64,000 nucleotides of DNA from Sulfuricurvum sp. Lineage in GTDB: Bacteria > Campylobacterota > Campylobacteria > Campylobacterales > Sulfurimonadaceae. The notes below the pieces were generated by a model that saw only the letters and a program-made list of their open reading frames with translations, was not told where the DNA came from and made no database searches. This document shows, piece by piece, positions 20,331-27,697 of the stretch. Where the stretch lies: the NCBI GenBank assembly GCA_030696775.1, contig JAUYRN010000012.1:1-64000 (forward strand), given 5' to 3'. How positions within the stretch are numbered: the stretch's first letter is position 1; the number at the start of each line of letters is the position of its first letter. The position numbers were made by a program, and so were the translations under genes.

Positions 20331-20512
20331 CTTATTTTCCAAAGGAACAAACCAAAAAGAAAGCCTGAAAGTGTGCCAGCGTATGCCATTGAATATTCAT
20401 AATTTGCGGTAGTTAAGCCTAACGCCGAAGCGTTTGTGGCTGGACTAGTAGAAAAAGCACCGAAGCACAAAGAAACAGCACCTAAGAGAATTATAATAAA
20501 TGCTGTTTTCAT
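20327..20512 (-). CDS. 61-residue secreted or membrane coat-like protein
   Basis: An N-terminal signal-peptide-like helix (MKTAFIIILLGAVSLCFGAF) precedes a polar segment (STSPATNASALGLTTANYEY) and a second hydrophobic helix ending in WKIR. This is the pVIII plan: leader, short exposed segment, membrane helix, basic end. It lies three bases after the major coat gene, so it is probably a second or minor coat protein. No specific family is recognised. Confidence 0.65.
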   Translation of the reverse strand: MKTAFIIILLGAVSLCFGAFSTSPATNASALGLTTANYEYSMAYAGTLSGFLFGLFLWKIR

Positions 20513-20515
20513 TAC

Positions 20516-20707
20516 TTACTTACCAGTAAGACCAAGAATTTTGCGGAAACCGAAAAGAACGATTGAAACACCCAAAACAGCAAGAAACACAAGTGTAACG
20601 TCAGAAGTTGCAGTTGTCATAGGTACGTCAGTAGCAGTTAAAGCCGCACTAGCATTTGAAACCATAGCACTAAGAGCAATTAAGCCCAATAAGATATTTT
20701 TTTTCAT
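20516..20707 (-). CDS. Major coat protein (pVIII-like)
   Basis: A 63-residue precursor with signal peptide MKKNILLGLIALSAMVSNASA and a predicted mature chain of 42 residues. The mature chain starts ALTATDVPMTTATSD, continues as one hydrophobic helix and ends with a basic segment (FRKILGLTGK) that would face the DNA. The start at 20707 has AAGGA about seven bases upstream, whereas the longer frame from 20752 would destroy the leader. Position directly after the pV-like gene matches other inoviruses. Confidence 0.82.
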   Translation of the reverse strand: MKKNILLGLIALSAMVSNASAALTATDVPMTTATSDVTLVFLAVLGVSIVLFGFRKILGLTGK

Positions 20708-20801
20708 TTTGTCATCCTTGACAATAAAAGATTTTGGGAGCAAATGCCACACTTACACAAAAAAACCCTTTATGACATCGAGTTTATTTGATGCCCAATT
20801 T

Positions 20802-21131
20802 TTACTCTATAATTTTAAAAGTAGCGTTTTTTTGTGGTTCGAGATTTAACGATAGGTGTTTACCCTCTTGCGCTTTGTATTTGTCTATTTCGAGCGGTAG
20901 AAGATCGTCAGTTGTAGCGATAGAAATCGTAATTAATCGCGTAGCGGTGGAATCAATAAAAACGCCTTTAACTTCCATTCGTTTATTGAATTTCGCGATA
21001 AAGTTCAATTTAACAGACGCGCCCCATGTCATTTCGTTATTTTTTCCTGATTTTGTAGGCTCTGCACTTAAGAGAGTACCGTGAAGATAAAGACCGTTTA
21101 AAACGTTTGGATTTTTGATTTCCTCAGCCAT
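20802..21131 (-). CDS. Candidate ssDNA-binding protein (pV-like)
   Basis: A 109-residue, beta-rich, basic protein with no cysteine and no membrane segment, first gene of the virion operon. In Ff-type phages the ssDNA-binding protein pV occupies exactly this position before the coat genes, and its size is similar (87 residues in Ff, longer in others). Segments such as LNGLYLHGTLLSAEPTKSGK and NFIAKFNKRMEVKGV would suit an OB-like barrel. The assignment comes from position and composition, not from a recognised motif. AAAGGA lies near the ATG. Confidence 0.45.
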   Translation of the reverse strand: MAEEIKNPNVLNGLYLHGTLLSAEPTKSGKNNEMTWGASVKLNFIAKFNKRMEVKGVFIDSTATRLITISIATTDDLLPLEIDKYKAQEGKHLSLNLEPQKNATFKIIE

Positions 21132-21492
21132 TTTTTTTATCCTTTAATTTTGATATGACATTATTTAACGAGTTTTATTAGAGGAAAATACAATTTCTCA
21201 CAAAACAGCAGAAAAAAGCAAAGAATTTTTATAATTTGGCGTTTTTTGATTAAAAGATTTTGTTTTCTGTAGTTTAAAGAGAGAGCTTAGCTAGACCAAA
21301 CGCTTCGGAAACATTACAGCGAGAGGAGGGCTTTAAAAGAGCGGGCTTTGAGGCGAAGGGGTTAATTTCCCTCATCTTGAAAGTGTTTAGCCCTCGGAAA
21401 GAGTTTTTTATGTTTGACAAGTGGGAGCGCAGTTAAGGGCGGTGAACTCCGTTCATGGTCAGGGTAAACCCTAACAACCCAAAGAAAAAAAG
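21132..21492. promoter_or_regulatory. Phage non-coding region with structured GC-rich core
   Basis: 361 bases without a gene, between the regulatory and virion modules. The part at 21290-21480 is clearly more GC-rich than its surroundings. It contains a long-range 7-bp pairing (GAGGGCT at 21326-21332 with AGCCCTC at 21389-21395), the hairpin TGAAC-TCC-GTTCA (21443-21455) and the palindrome AGGGTAAACCCT (21461-21472). It probably carries the virion-operon promoter and may hold the packaging signal or complementary-strand origin. Confidence 0.45.
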
Positions 21493-21840
21493 CTATTTTT
21501 TAAGATTTTTTAATTCTTTCATGTACAGATCAAAAGAATCAAAATCATGTTTTTTAATTCCTTGAAATTCATAATCTGCAAAGAAAAGGCGCAAGATTGT
21601 AGGGTGATCGTAGAACTTCATAAACATTCTAAAGTATTCAGGAGCATTAAAAGCGTAACCCTCTTTTTGATAAATCTCTTTAACAGTTTGTTGAAGCTTA
21701 GAAAGCGTTTCGAGTTCGTCAGCTGTCATATAATATTTGACATATTTATCACGAGGCAAACCATTTTTAAATGGTCGCCCTAATTTAGGATAATTTGAAA
21801 AATCAAAATCATCATCCTCAGTTGTTATTTTAAAAGTCAT
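21493..21840 (-). CDS. Phage DNA-binding regulator candidate (GRP motif, ribbon-helix-helix-like)
   Basis: A 115-residue protein. An acidic N terminus is followed by KLGRPFKNGLPRDKYVKYYMT and ADELETLSKLQQTVKEIY. The GRP-containing basic stretch before a strand and two helices resembles small regulators of the ribbon-helix-helix type, though this is weak. Of two adjacent ATG codons the second (21840) has the better spacing to GGGAGGG. It overlaps the preceding 74-residue gene by 11 bases and ends before the structured non-coding region. Confidence 0.5.
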   Translation of the reverse strand: MTFKITTEDDDFDFSNYPKLGRPFKNGLPRDKYVKYYMTADELETLSKLQQTVKEIYQKEGYAFNAPEYFRMFMKFYDHPTILRLFFADYEFQGIKKHDFDSFDLYMKELKNLKK

Positions 21841-22054
21841 CATAACCCTCCCAATCGTCAATGATTTTATTTTCATAATTATTTTTTTCACAATCGAGGA
21901 CAAAAGAAAGCTCATCAGGCGAAGCAGGGGAGAAAAAGAAATTATCAGGATTGAAACATATTTCATTACCTTGCAAAAGCGAATTATACGATAAATCACT
22001 GAATTGATTATTTTCTATATTTTGATTGTAAAAGAGTTTTAGGAAATCAAACAT
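21830..22054 (-). CDS. Small acidic phage protein (unknown)
   Basis: A 74-residue, strongly acidic protein (tail DDWEGYDDF) with no recognised domain. It starts directly after the stop of the winged-helix gene and has a GGGAGGG ribosome-binding site. It overlaps the next gene by 11 bases. Being cytosolic, acidic and in the regulatory module, it could be an inhibitor or cofactor of a DNA-binding protein, but nothing in the sequence proves this. Confidence 0.5.
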   Translation of the reverse strand: MFDFLKLFYNQNIENNQFSDLSYNSLLQGNEICFNPDNFFFSPASPDELSFVLDCEKNNYENKIIDDWEGYDDF

Positions 22055-22765
22055 TTAATCCCTCCCAATTAAATCAAAAATATTTGTGCCGGCTGGTAAA
22101 ACTTGGTTATTTTGTGGATAACCCATTTTGACCCATTCATGATATGCGAAAATAGTCTTATTGTGATTTTTGTGTAACGGATTATTAAATGCGTCGAAAA
22201 TAGAAGCTTTAAACATGACAGGGCTATGAACCTTTTTTGAAGAACGCACAGCATAAGAAAGAAACAAATCAAAATCAGGATACTGATCGTTTAAAAGATC
22301 ATAACTTTCCATTTTTTGAGAGAGTGAAAAAGTAACGTAAGAAGTAGGGAATAAATCAGTAATAATAATATCTCTCTCTTCTTCATTTGCTTGGAATTCT
22401 TTATTACTAATACTCGGCTGATTTTCGACTAAGTGGATTTTCGGTTGACGCTTAGTCGATTTTCCACTAAGTCGATTTTCGATTAAGTGAGTTTGAAAAG
22501 TATCAAATATCTCATAATCATATCCACCTTGGATAGGTAGACGAGAAAGCAAACCAACGTCCTCAAGCTCCTGTAAGCCTGTATTAACAGAGGCAATAGC
22601 GTCCTTATTCTGTGTAGCAATAAGACGAGCGGAGAAAGTCCAGTTATCAGGCTTTGACAATAGGAACAAATACAATCCTTTAGCCTTAAGAGTTAAACGA
22701 TCATCATTTACGATATTATTCGTTACAACGGTAAAATTATTTTTAGGCTTAATTAGTTTTGACAT
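22055..22765 (-). CDS. Winged-helix replication or regulatory protein of the prophage
   Basis: A 236-residue protein. Residues about 22-76 (RLTLKAKGLYLFLLSKPDNW, then TFSARLIATQNKDAIAS and GLQELEDVGLLSR) form the helix-turn-helix typical of DnaD-like and plasmid or phage replication organisers. The C-terminal half (KASIFDAFNNPLHKNHNKTI) is not recognised. Next to a HUH initiator elsewhere in the phage, it may act as a transcriptional regulator or in host-mode replication. It overlaps the preceding small gene by 13 bases. Confidence 0.6.
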   Translation of the reverse strand: MSKLIKPKNNFTVVTNNIVNDDRLTLKAKGLYLFLLSKPDNWTFSARLIATQNKDAIASVNTGLQELEDVGLLSRLPIQGGYDYEIFDTFQTHLIENRLSGKSTKRQPKIHLVENQPSISNKEFQANEEERDIIITDLFPTSYVTFSLSQKMESYDLLNDQYPDFDLFLSYAVRSSKKVHSPVMFKASIFDAFNNPLHKNHNKTIFAYHEWVKMGYPQNNQVLPAGTNIFDLIGRD

Positions 22766-22968
22766 TTTGAAGCCTCCAGATAAAATTTAGCACGATTAAC
22801 AACAATTGCAGACTTATAACGAGTAACTGGAAGAGTTTTAACGATTAAAGTCAAATCTTCAATATCATAAAAAAAGACAGATTTAACGCCAATATTTGAA
22901 AAAACTTTAGAAAAATATCTAAAATTAACACTTAAGCTTTTAAAGAATTCTTTTGCTGAAACTTGCAT
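22753..22968 (-). CDS. First gene of the phage operon, 71-residue protein (unknown)
   Basis: Starts at the ATG at 22968 (MQVSAKEFFKSLSVNFRYFS), with AAAAGG about eight bases upstream. A longer frame would begin three bases inside the right attachment site and lacks a ribosome-binding site. The basic, aromatic-rich product has no recognised motif. As the promoter-proximal gene of a phage operon, a repressor or replication accessory protein is plausible but unproven. Confidence 0.5.
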   Translation of the reverse strand: MQVSAKEFFKSLSVNFRYFSKVFSNIGVKSVFFYDIEDLTLIVKTLPVTRYKSAIVVNRAKFYLEASKCQN

Positions 22969-23024
22969 TTCAAAAACCTTTTTTAAAAACACAAAGCCCT
23001 GAACAAGGGAGTATAATCGCACCT

Positions 23025-23052
23025 TTTCAATATAATATATATTATGTTAATC
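23025..23052 (+). other. Right attachment site, dif-like (phage XerC arm plus host XerD arm)
   Basis: 28 bp: arm TTTCAATATAA, centre TATATA, arm TTATGTTAATC. The right arm shares TTATGTTAA with E. coli dif (whose XerD arm is TTATGTTAAAT). Combining this outer arm with the left site's outer arm TTTCAACATAA gives a dif with a perfect 20-bp palindromic core. Confidence 0.85.
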
Positions 23053-23173
23053 AAACTAAAAAAAATACTTTTCTCAATCTCGCTTCTTCTAAGTTTTTAT
23101 AAAATAAAAATCATTAAAAAATCATTAGTTAAATATAAAATAATCTCCTACAAACAATACCAAGGAGTTTATT

Positions 23174-23605
23174 ATGTTAATTGCAAAATACAGTCCGTTA
23201 GCGGATTATATGAATTTTAATAACAGGTTCAATTCACTTTTAAGTGAATTTGATAATAAAGAGTCGACATTAAGTGGTTTTACACCCGTAGTCAATACGC
23301 ATGAAGGAGAATTTGCTTACCACGTAGATGCTGATCTTCCTGGTGTTAAAAAAGAAGATATAAAAGTCAGTGTCAAAGGCAACATGATCACTATCTCAGG
23401 TGAACGGCATGATAAAAAAGAGACTAATGAGAAGGATTATCACCGTATTGAAACTTCTTTTGGAAAATTCGAACGCAGTTTTACCCTTCCTGATGGTGTT
23501 GATATAGAAAATATTACCGCTTCAAATGAGGATGGTGTCCTGGAAGTAGTCATTCCAAAACTAAAAAGTGAGACTGAAAAAGTCAAAAAAATCGAAGTAA
23601 AATAG
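23174..23605 (+). CDS. Hsp20/alpha-crystallin family small heat-shock protein
   Basis: ATP-independent chaperone that holds unfolding proteins. The 143 residues contain the alpha-crystallin domain (about 40-132) with YHVDADLPGVKKEDIKVSV, the GxFxRxFxLP-like FGKFERSFTLPDGVD and NEDGVLEVVIPK. AAGGAG lies eight bases before the ATG. It is the first host gene to the right of dif, and its promoter must lie in the 120 AT-rich bases after the attachment site. No CIRCE element is seen. Confidence 0.93.
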   Translation: MLIAKYSPLADYMNFNNRFNSLLSEFDNKESTLSGFTPVVNTHEGEFAYHVDADLPGVKKEDIKVSVKGNMITISGERHDKKETNEKDYHRIETSFGKFERSFTLPDGVDIENITASNEDGVLEVVIPKLKSETEKVKKIEVK

Positions 23606-23616
23606 ACTTACTCACG

Positions 23617-23655
23617 TAGGATACCTTTTCGTGAGCTATCATGAAAAGGTCCTAT
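23617..23655 (+). terminator. Hairpin after hsp20
   Basis: ACCTTTTC (23623-23630) pairs with GAAAAGGT (23643-23650), and AGG/CCT extend the stem past a two-base bulge. CTCACG (23611-23616) can alternatively pair with CGTGAG (23630-23635). No strong T run follows, so termination is probable rather than certain. Confidence 0.45.
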
Positions 23656-23739
23656 TCAAAGAAAACATTTCTCTGATTCAATAATTGATTATGAATAAGT
23701 GAAGTGTTTTGATTTATCAAATGATTAGGAACTATAAAT

Positions 23740-25119
23740 ATGGAAACTGTCATTATTGCTAAAAAGAATGATTTTCTTTCCTTTGAAAATGGCATAATCA
23801 TTGGACGTACCAATGTGGAACTCACGTGTGAAATGGCTACAAAGCTGGCAGAATCTTTCGGTTCAGTTTTACCTGTCGGGTCTACGGTCTATGTTTCACG
23901 AGATTATCATAAAAGTTCAAGGATGTTGAAACGTGCATTTTTAGGTGGGCTGCTGTCGACTGGGATTAATGTATTTGATTTAAAACTCACCTCCCCTGCT
24001 GTCATGTGCTTTAATTTGGCTCGTAATTATCACATCGTTGCCGGAGTTCATTTTGAACAGTCTTTTGAAAGTCACAGCTGTACACAAATTAGTTTTTTCA
24101 CAAACGAAGGTCTCACTATTGATATCAGTAAAGAAAAAGCAATAGAACGTATCTTTTTTAGAGAAAATTTTCTTAGAGTTAACTATACTGATATAGGAGA
24201 AATACATGAAAACGGTTATCTCGATAATAGCTATGTCAAAAAATTTCTCGAACGTCTCAACGTCTTGGCAATCAAGCATAAAAAATTTCATATTGCCATT
24301 GATTTACTGTATGGGTCAGCAGCATCGATATTTCCAGCTATATTAAATGAACTTGATGTGGACTCTGTGATATTAAATGCCTATTTTAATGATAAAAAAT
24401 TAACCAATGTTTCCAATCAACTTTTAAAATCTAAACGAGAACTTTCCGAGATTATTGTTGGCATGAAATTGGATTTGGGTTTTTTGATATATCCTGATTT
24501 CAAAACATTGGATATTGTTTGCAATAATGGAATTATTTTAGAGCGGCACATTGCATTATTGATTTTTTTAGAGCTGTTAGCTCATGAAAAAGATAAAAAA
24601 AGAGTTTTATTACCAGTATGGGCTCCAGATTTTATCGATAACCGATTTCAAAACTTACGCATTGATCGCTCAAAAATCACCAATCTAAAGAGTGCTGATT
24701 TAGAACGATATGACTTCATTGCTACAACGAGTGGAAACTATGTATTTAGTGAATTTGGATTCCATTTTGATTCGCTGTTTGCCAGTATGAAGCTGATCGA
24801 AATGCTAAGTCGTGAGAGTAAATTCATCAGTGAGATTGCAATGATTTTCGAACCATTTTATTATTTTGAAACCAAAATAGCATGTGAGAACAGGCTAAAA
24901 GGGAAAATGATGCGTAAGTTATTGGAAGACAGTCTGGATAAAAGAAACTCGAATGGTGATGGAATCAAAATCTGGATGAATGAGAAGAATTGGATCGTGA
25001 TAATCCCCGATCAAAACAGTGATACTTTACGCCTATATATCCAAGCATCTACAGAAAAAGATGGGCAAAAAATTCTCAAAGAATATAGGAAAAAAATAAG
25101 ACACTGGGCAGATGAATAG
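23740..25119 (+). CDS. Degenerate phosphohexomutase-fold protein (probable pseudoenzyme)
   Basis: The 459 residues follow the four-domain plan of phosphomannomutase/phosphoglucomutase, for example VYVSRDYHKSSRMLKRAFLG, then VFSEFGFHFDSLFASMKLIE and TLRLYIQASTEKDGQK. Every active-site loop is altered. The phosphoserine loop (usually TASHNP) reads VHFEQSFESHS, the metal loop (usually DGDGDR) reads DLGFLIYPDFKT, the sugar loop (GExSGH) reads TTSGNYV, and the phosphate loop lacks RPSGTEP. Catalysis is unlikely. A binding or regulatory role in sugar-nucleotide metabolism is inferred. It is a single gene between hsp20 and a rhodanese. Confidence 0.7.
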   Translation: METVIIAKKNDFLSFENGIIIGRTNVELTCEMATKLAESFGSVLPVGSTVYVSRDYHKSSRMLKRAFLGGLLSTGINVFDLKLTSPAVMCFNLARNYHIVAGVHFEQSFESHSCTQISFFTNEGLTIDISKEKAIERIFFRENFLRVNYTDIGEIHENGYLDNSYVKKFLERLNVLAIKHKKFHIAIDLLYGSAASIFPAILNELDVDSVILNAYFNDKKLTNVSNQLLKSKRELSEIIVGMKLDLGFLIYPDFKTLDIVCNNGIILERHIALLIFLELLAHEKDKKRVLLPVWAPDFIDNRFQNLRIDRSKITNLKSADLERYDFIATTSGNYVFSEFGFHFDSLFASMKLIEMLSRESKFISEIAMIFEPFYYFETKIACENRLKGKMMRKLLEDSLDKRNSNGDGIKIWMNEKNWIVIIPDQNSDTLRLYIQASTEKDGQKILKEYRKKIRHWADE

Positions 25120-25199
25120 CCAGTCGTCATTCATAAAATGACTTTTTAATATTTTTACTTGAAATTATTGGCATAATAGCAAAAAAATAGGAGTCGCCA

Positions 25200-25610
25200 A
25201 TGACAACGAAAAAAATAAGCAATATTCTCTTCTATTTTGCGATTGCTGCAATCGCTACGTATTTAGCGTATGCAAAAGGGTGGATACTCACTGATTTCAA
25301 ATCTATCTCTCCGAAACAAGCCTATGCTCTTATGAAAAATGAACCAAATGTTATTTTACTTGATGTGAGGACACCTGAAGAATTTTCGTCAGAACACATA
25401 GCGGGCGCAACCCTCATCCCCGTACAAAAATTAGGTGAAAATCTTTCGAAGCTTGAAAATGCAAAAGAGAATAAAATCATCGTCTATTGCCACAGCGGTA
25501 CACGAAGTGTAGCCGCATCACGAATTCTTGTTAAAAATGGATTTACACCTCTCAACGTTACAGGTGGAATATCGGCATGGAAGGCTGAAGGATTGAGTGT
25601 TGTTCAATAA
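25200..25610 (+). CDS. Membrane-anchored rhodanese-like sulfurtransferase
   Basis: A 136-residue protein with an N-terminal membrane anchor (about 8-28) and one rhodanese domain (about 38-135). The domain shows VILLDVRTPEEFSSEHIAGA and the active-site loop VYCHSGTRS, with the catalytic cysteine. It would transfer sulfane sulfur or sense sulfur species on the periplasmic side, which suits a sulfur-oxidising lifestyle, though the substrate cannot be read from sequence. AGGAG precedes the ATG. Confidence 0.88.
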   Translation: MTTKKISNILFYFAIAAIATYLAYAKGWILTDFKSISPKQAYALMKNEPNVILLDVRTPEEFSSEHIAGATLIPVQKLGENLSKLENAKENKIIVYCHSGTRSVAASRILVKNGFTPLNVTGGISAWKAEGLSVVQ

Positions 25611-25664
25611 TAGGGTATTTTTTTAAAACAGTGTACAATCTCTTACACCAATAAAGGATATTGT

Positions 25665-26033
25665 ATGCCATTTACTCCTCAACAGCGTCTAATAATCAAA
25701 GAATCGAGTGAGCTTTATCGTCATGAAATAGAGAATATCAACGATTTGATTGAAAAAGAGTCTGATAATGATCGATGTGACCAACTCTATTTACTTCGTG
25801 CAATCGCTACCATTGAGCATGGTAACCGTATCGGATTGTTTACGAATGAAGAGGGAAGTGAAGAATATTTTGAGGCGATGGCAAAAGAAGTAAATCTTTA
25901 TTTCCCGCATAAAAATGATTCTGAGTTATTTGATGATATTAGTGTTTTAGAAGAATATGTGAAAAAGAGTTTCTTTGATAATCCTGCGAAAGAGAAAGAC
26001 ATCCTAGTCAAGATGTTGGGAATATCCCTTTAA
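25665..26033 (+). CDS. Conserved-looking hypothetical protein, 122 residues
   Basis: Soluble, acidic and mostly helical, with no recognised family. It starts MPFTPQQRLIIKESSELYRH, and AAAGGA lies upstream of the ATG. The codon use looks like that of its neighbours. It stands 54 bases after the rhodanese gene and may share its transcript. No function is assigned. Confidence 0.65.
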   Translation: MPFTPQQRLIIKESSELYRHEIENINDLIEKESDNDRCDQLYLLRAIATIEHGNRIGLFTNEEGSEEYFEAMAKEVNLYFPHKNDSELFDDISVLEEYVKKSFFDNPAKEKDILVKMLGISL

Positions 26034-26103
26034 ACGTTTGCATACGAGCGTTCTCATATCCAAAAATTTTGCAATGGCTAACAAAACTTAAATATATGTG
26101 ACA

Positions 26104-26400
26104 TCAGTCTGTAGCCTTATAGATCAAAAAGCCTGCAAGCTCCATATAAAGACTCTTTTTTCGAGATTCAATTAAATTGCTGTTTTCATAGCCATAACAT
26201 TTCACTGCATCATTAAGATTGTCTTCCTCATAATATTTCATTAACATTTCCTCCATGGATGCCATTCGAGTAATAATTTCATCAAAGGCATCTTTTGTAA
26301 AATCCTCACTAGTTTGATTCACAATATCCCAATATTTAGACTGTGGTGTTCCACCAAGAATATCGTTTTCATCCTCAAAAAGTGCATCGTAGTTCTTCAT
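26104..26400 (-). CDS. Hypothetical acidic protein, 98 residues
   Basis: A small acidic, helical protein (MKNYDALFEDENDILGG at the start) without a recognised domain, signal or membrane segment. It converges on the preceding 122-residue gene and is followed on its upstream side by 185 bases with no gene, which must hold its promoter. Function unknown. Confidence 0.55.
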   Translation of the reverse strand: MKNYDALFEDENDILGGTPQSKYWDIVNQTSEDFTKDAFDEIITRMASMEEMLMKYYEEDNLNDAVKCYGYENSNLIESRKKSLYMELAGFLIYKATD

Positions 26401-26585
26401 TATTTACCCTTAATTTCTTCATATTTTAATGAATTTACTGCATTTTTAATAGTATTCTCATGTCTATTCATTAAAAAAATATTCTCATACAAGAGAAATG
26501 TTTTCATAGATACCACAGCAAAAAAATTTCATCTTAAGTGCTCACAATGAAGTTAGAAGCTTACCCTTTGTTACAATATAATCGT

Positions 26586-27629
26586 TTACCGATGGTTGTT
26601 CACGGTAGGAGATATTGTCTCGCCGCTTGCTTGCAATGCAATCGCATGGGGATGCAACTTATAATGTTGTCGAACAACATTAGCCAACGCTGATTTCATT
26701 TTTTCATCGACTAAAACTTTATCTCCCTCGCCCAATGTATCTACAATTACTTGCAGAAGATCATTTTGAACGCCATTGAGTTTTCCAACCCATGATTGTA
26801 ATAATGATGTACTGACGTGCGATGGTAGTGACCCCATAATCCCTACATCATTTTGATCATGGATTAACAGTCCTGAGGTTGTTCCGCGATCCAGCGTCAG
26901 TACCTGTAGCAAATAAAGCGTATGATATTCCAACTGATGCATACGCGCTTCATCTTCGACTTCTTGACGCTCTTTGATAGCGTTAATGATGATAGCAATA
27001 TAGATGTCAATCACTTTTTTACCAAATAAAGAAGCGAAACGCTTATCAGATCCCTCATCACCGCTGTTAAAATTTTCAAGATAAAAATGAGATACGCCTC
27101 GATGTCGACCTAAAGCAGGGATATAAAAATAACGCTCACCCTGTGCACGTCCTTCCTCATAATAGCTTTGAGCAGCTTCTCTCAATGTGTTTTCAAAAAT
27201 ATACGTGTCCGAGGAGTTAGGGTTACTCGGATTTAAATCCGCCATAAGACGCCAATACCCACTTCCATCTCGCATCTGTGTCCAGCTGATGTGCATATGC
27301 ATCGAAGGGACAAGAGGATTTGAAGGATGAATAATCGTAGATATAGCGGTTGCCGAAGAGAGCTTTTTAGTTGGATCATCATCATAATGGACTTGCGAAT
27401 AATTGACAGAACCGCGATTAAACAGCTGCTCATCTGCTGCTTCATACCGAACACCTCCGCCATGAGCCCCTTCATCACGAAACCATTCAACACCTATAAA
27501 GGGATTGCTTGCTCCAAGTGTACGTGTAAGATCATTGAGACCGTTCACAAAATACGATTGTAATTGCGAGATTACTTCCGAAGCTGCATGAGCGCTAGGA
27601 GATTGTGCGTCTATTCTTGTCATTGGCAT
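26586..27629 (-). CDS. hemF: Coproporphyrinogen III oxidase, oxygen-dependent (HemF), divergent
   Basis: Haem biosynthesis enzyme that decarboxylates coproporphyrinogen III using oxygen. The 347 residues follow HemF: GGGVRYEAADEQLFNRGSVN, HPSNPLVPSMHMHISW (family form HPxNPxxPxxHxNxR), an internal helical part and LTLDRGTTSGLLI near the C terminus (family form WDRGTxFGL). Several usually invariant positions differ, so it is a divergent branch. Another oxidase of the fold cannot be fully excluded. The oxygen-dependent form implies at least microaerobic growth. It lies next to the Y-family polymerase on the same strand. Confidence 0.75.
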   Translation of the reverse strand: MPMTRIDAQSPSAHAASEVISQLQSYFVNGLNDLTRTLGASNPFIGVEWFRDEGAHGGGVRYEAADEQLFNRGSVNYSQVHYDDDPTKKLSSATAISTIIHPSNPLVPSMHMHISWTQMRDGSGYWRLMADLNPSNPNSSDTYIFENTLREAAQSYYEEGRAQGERYFYIPALGRHRGVSHFYLENFNSGDEGSDKRFASLFGKKVIDIYIAIIINAIKERQEVEDEARMHQLEYHTLYLLQVLTLDRGTTSGLLIHDQNDVGIMGSLPSHVSTSLLQSWVGKLNGVQNDLLQVIVDTLGEGDKVLVDEKMKSALANVVRQHYKLHPHAIALQASGETISPTVNNHR

Positions 27630-27697
27630 TCACTTAAATTTGTTAGTTTGATCCATAAATAATACCCAAAATAAGTTATGACTTCGTTTTATCTCAC

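Larger units (their letters stand above)
13613..23052 (-). mobile_element. Filamentous phage (inovirus) prophage integrated at a dif site
   Basis: About 9.4 kb between two dif-like sites. In transcription order on the minus strand it holds: two or more regulators, a pV-like protein, the pVIII-like major coat, four tiny membrane proteins, a pIII-like adsorption protein, pVI-like, Zot/pI, a secretin and a HUH replication initiator. The coat-to-pI part follows the canonical inovirus order. No integrase, transposase or resolvase is encoded, which fits integration by host Xer recombinases. All genes are minus-strand except one 81-codon gene next to the left end. The genome appears complete, with no frameshifts seen. 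Confidence 0.92.

Noticed and set aside
23005-23020. -10-like hexamers on both strands next to the right attachment site
   Set aside because: TATAAT on plus and TATACT on minus overlap, with no -35 or start data; direction cannot be decided, so no promoter was listed.
13800-23022. Phage integrase or transposase gene
   Set aside because: No tyrosine or serine recombinase or DDE motifs were found in any frame of the prophage; the dif-like ends make one unnecessary.
23100-23135. Repeated AATCATTA upstream of hsp20 as a heat-shock operator
   Set aside because: It does not match CIRCE or HspR boxes and is expected by chance in such AT-rich DNA.
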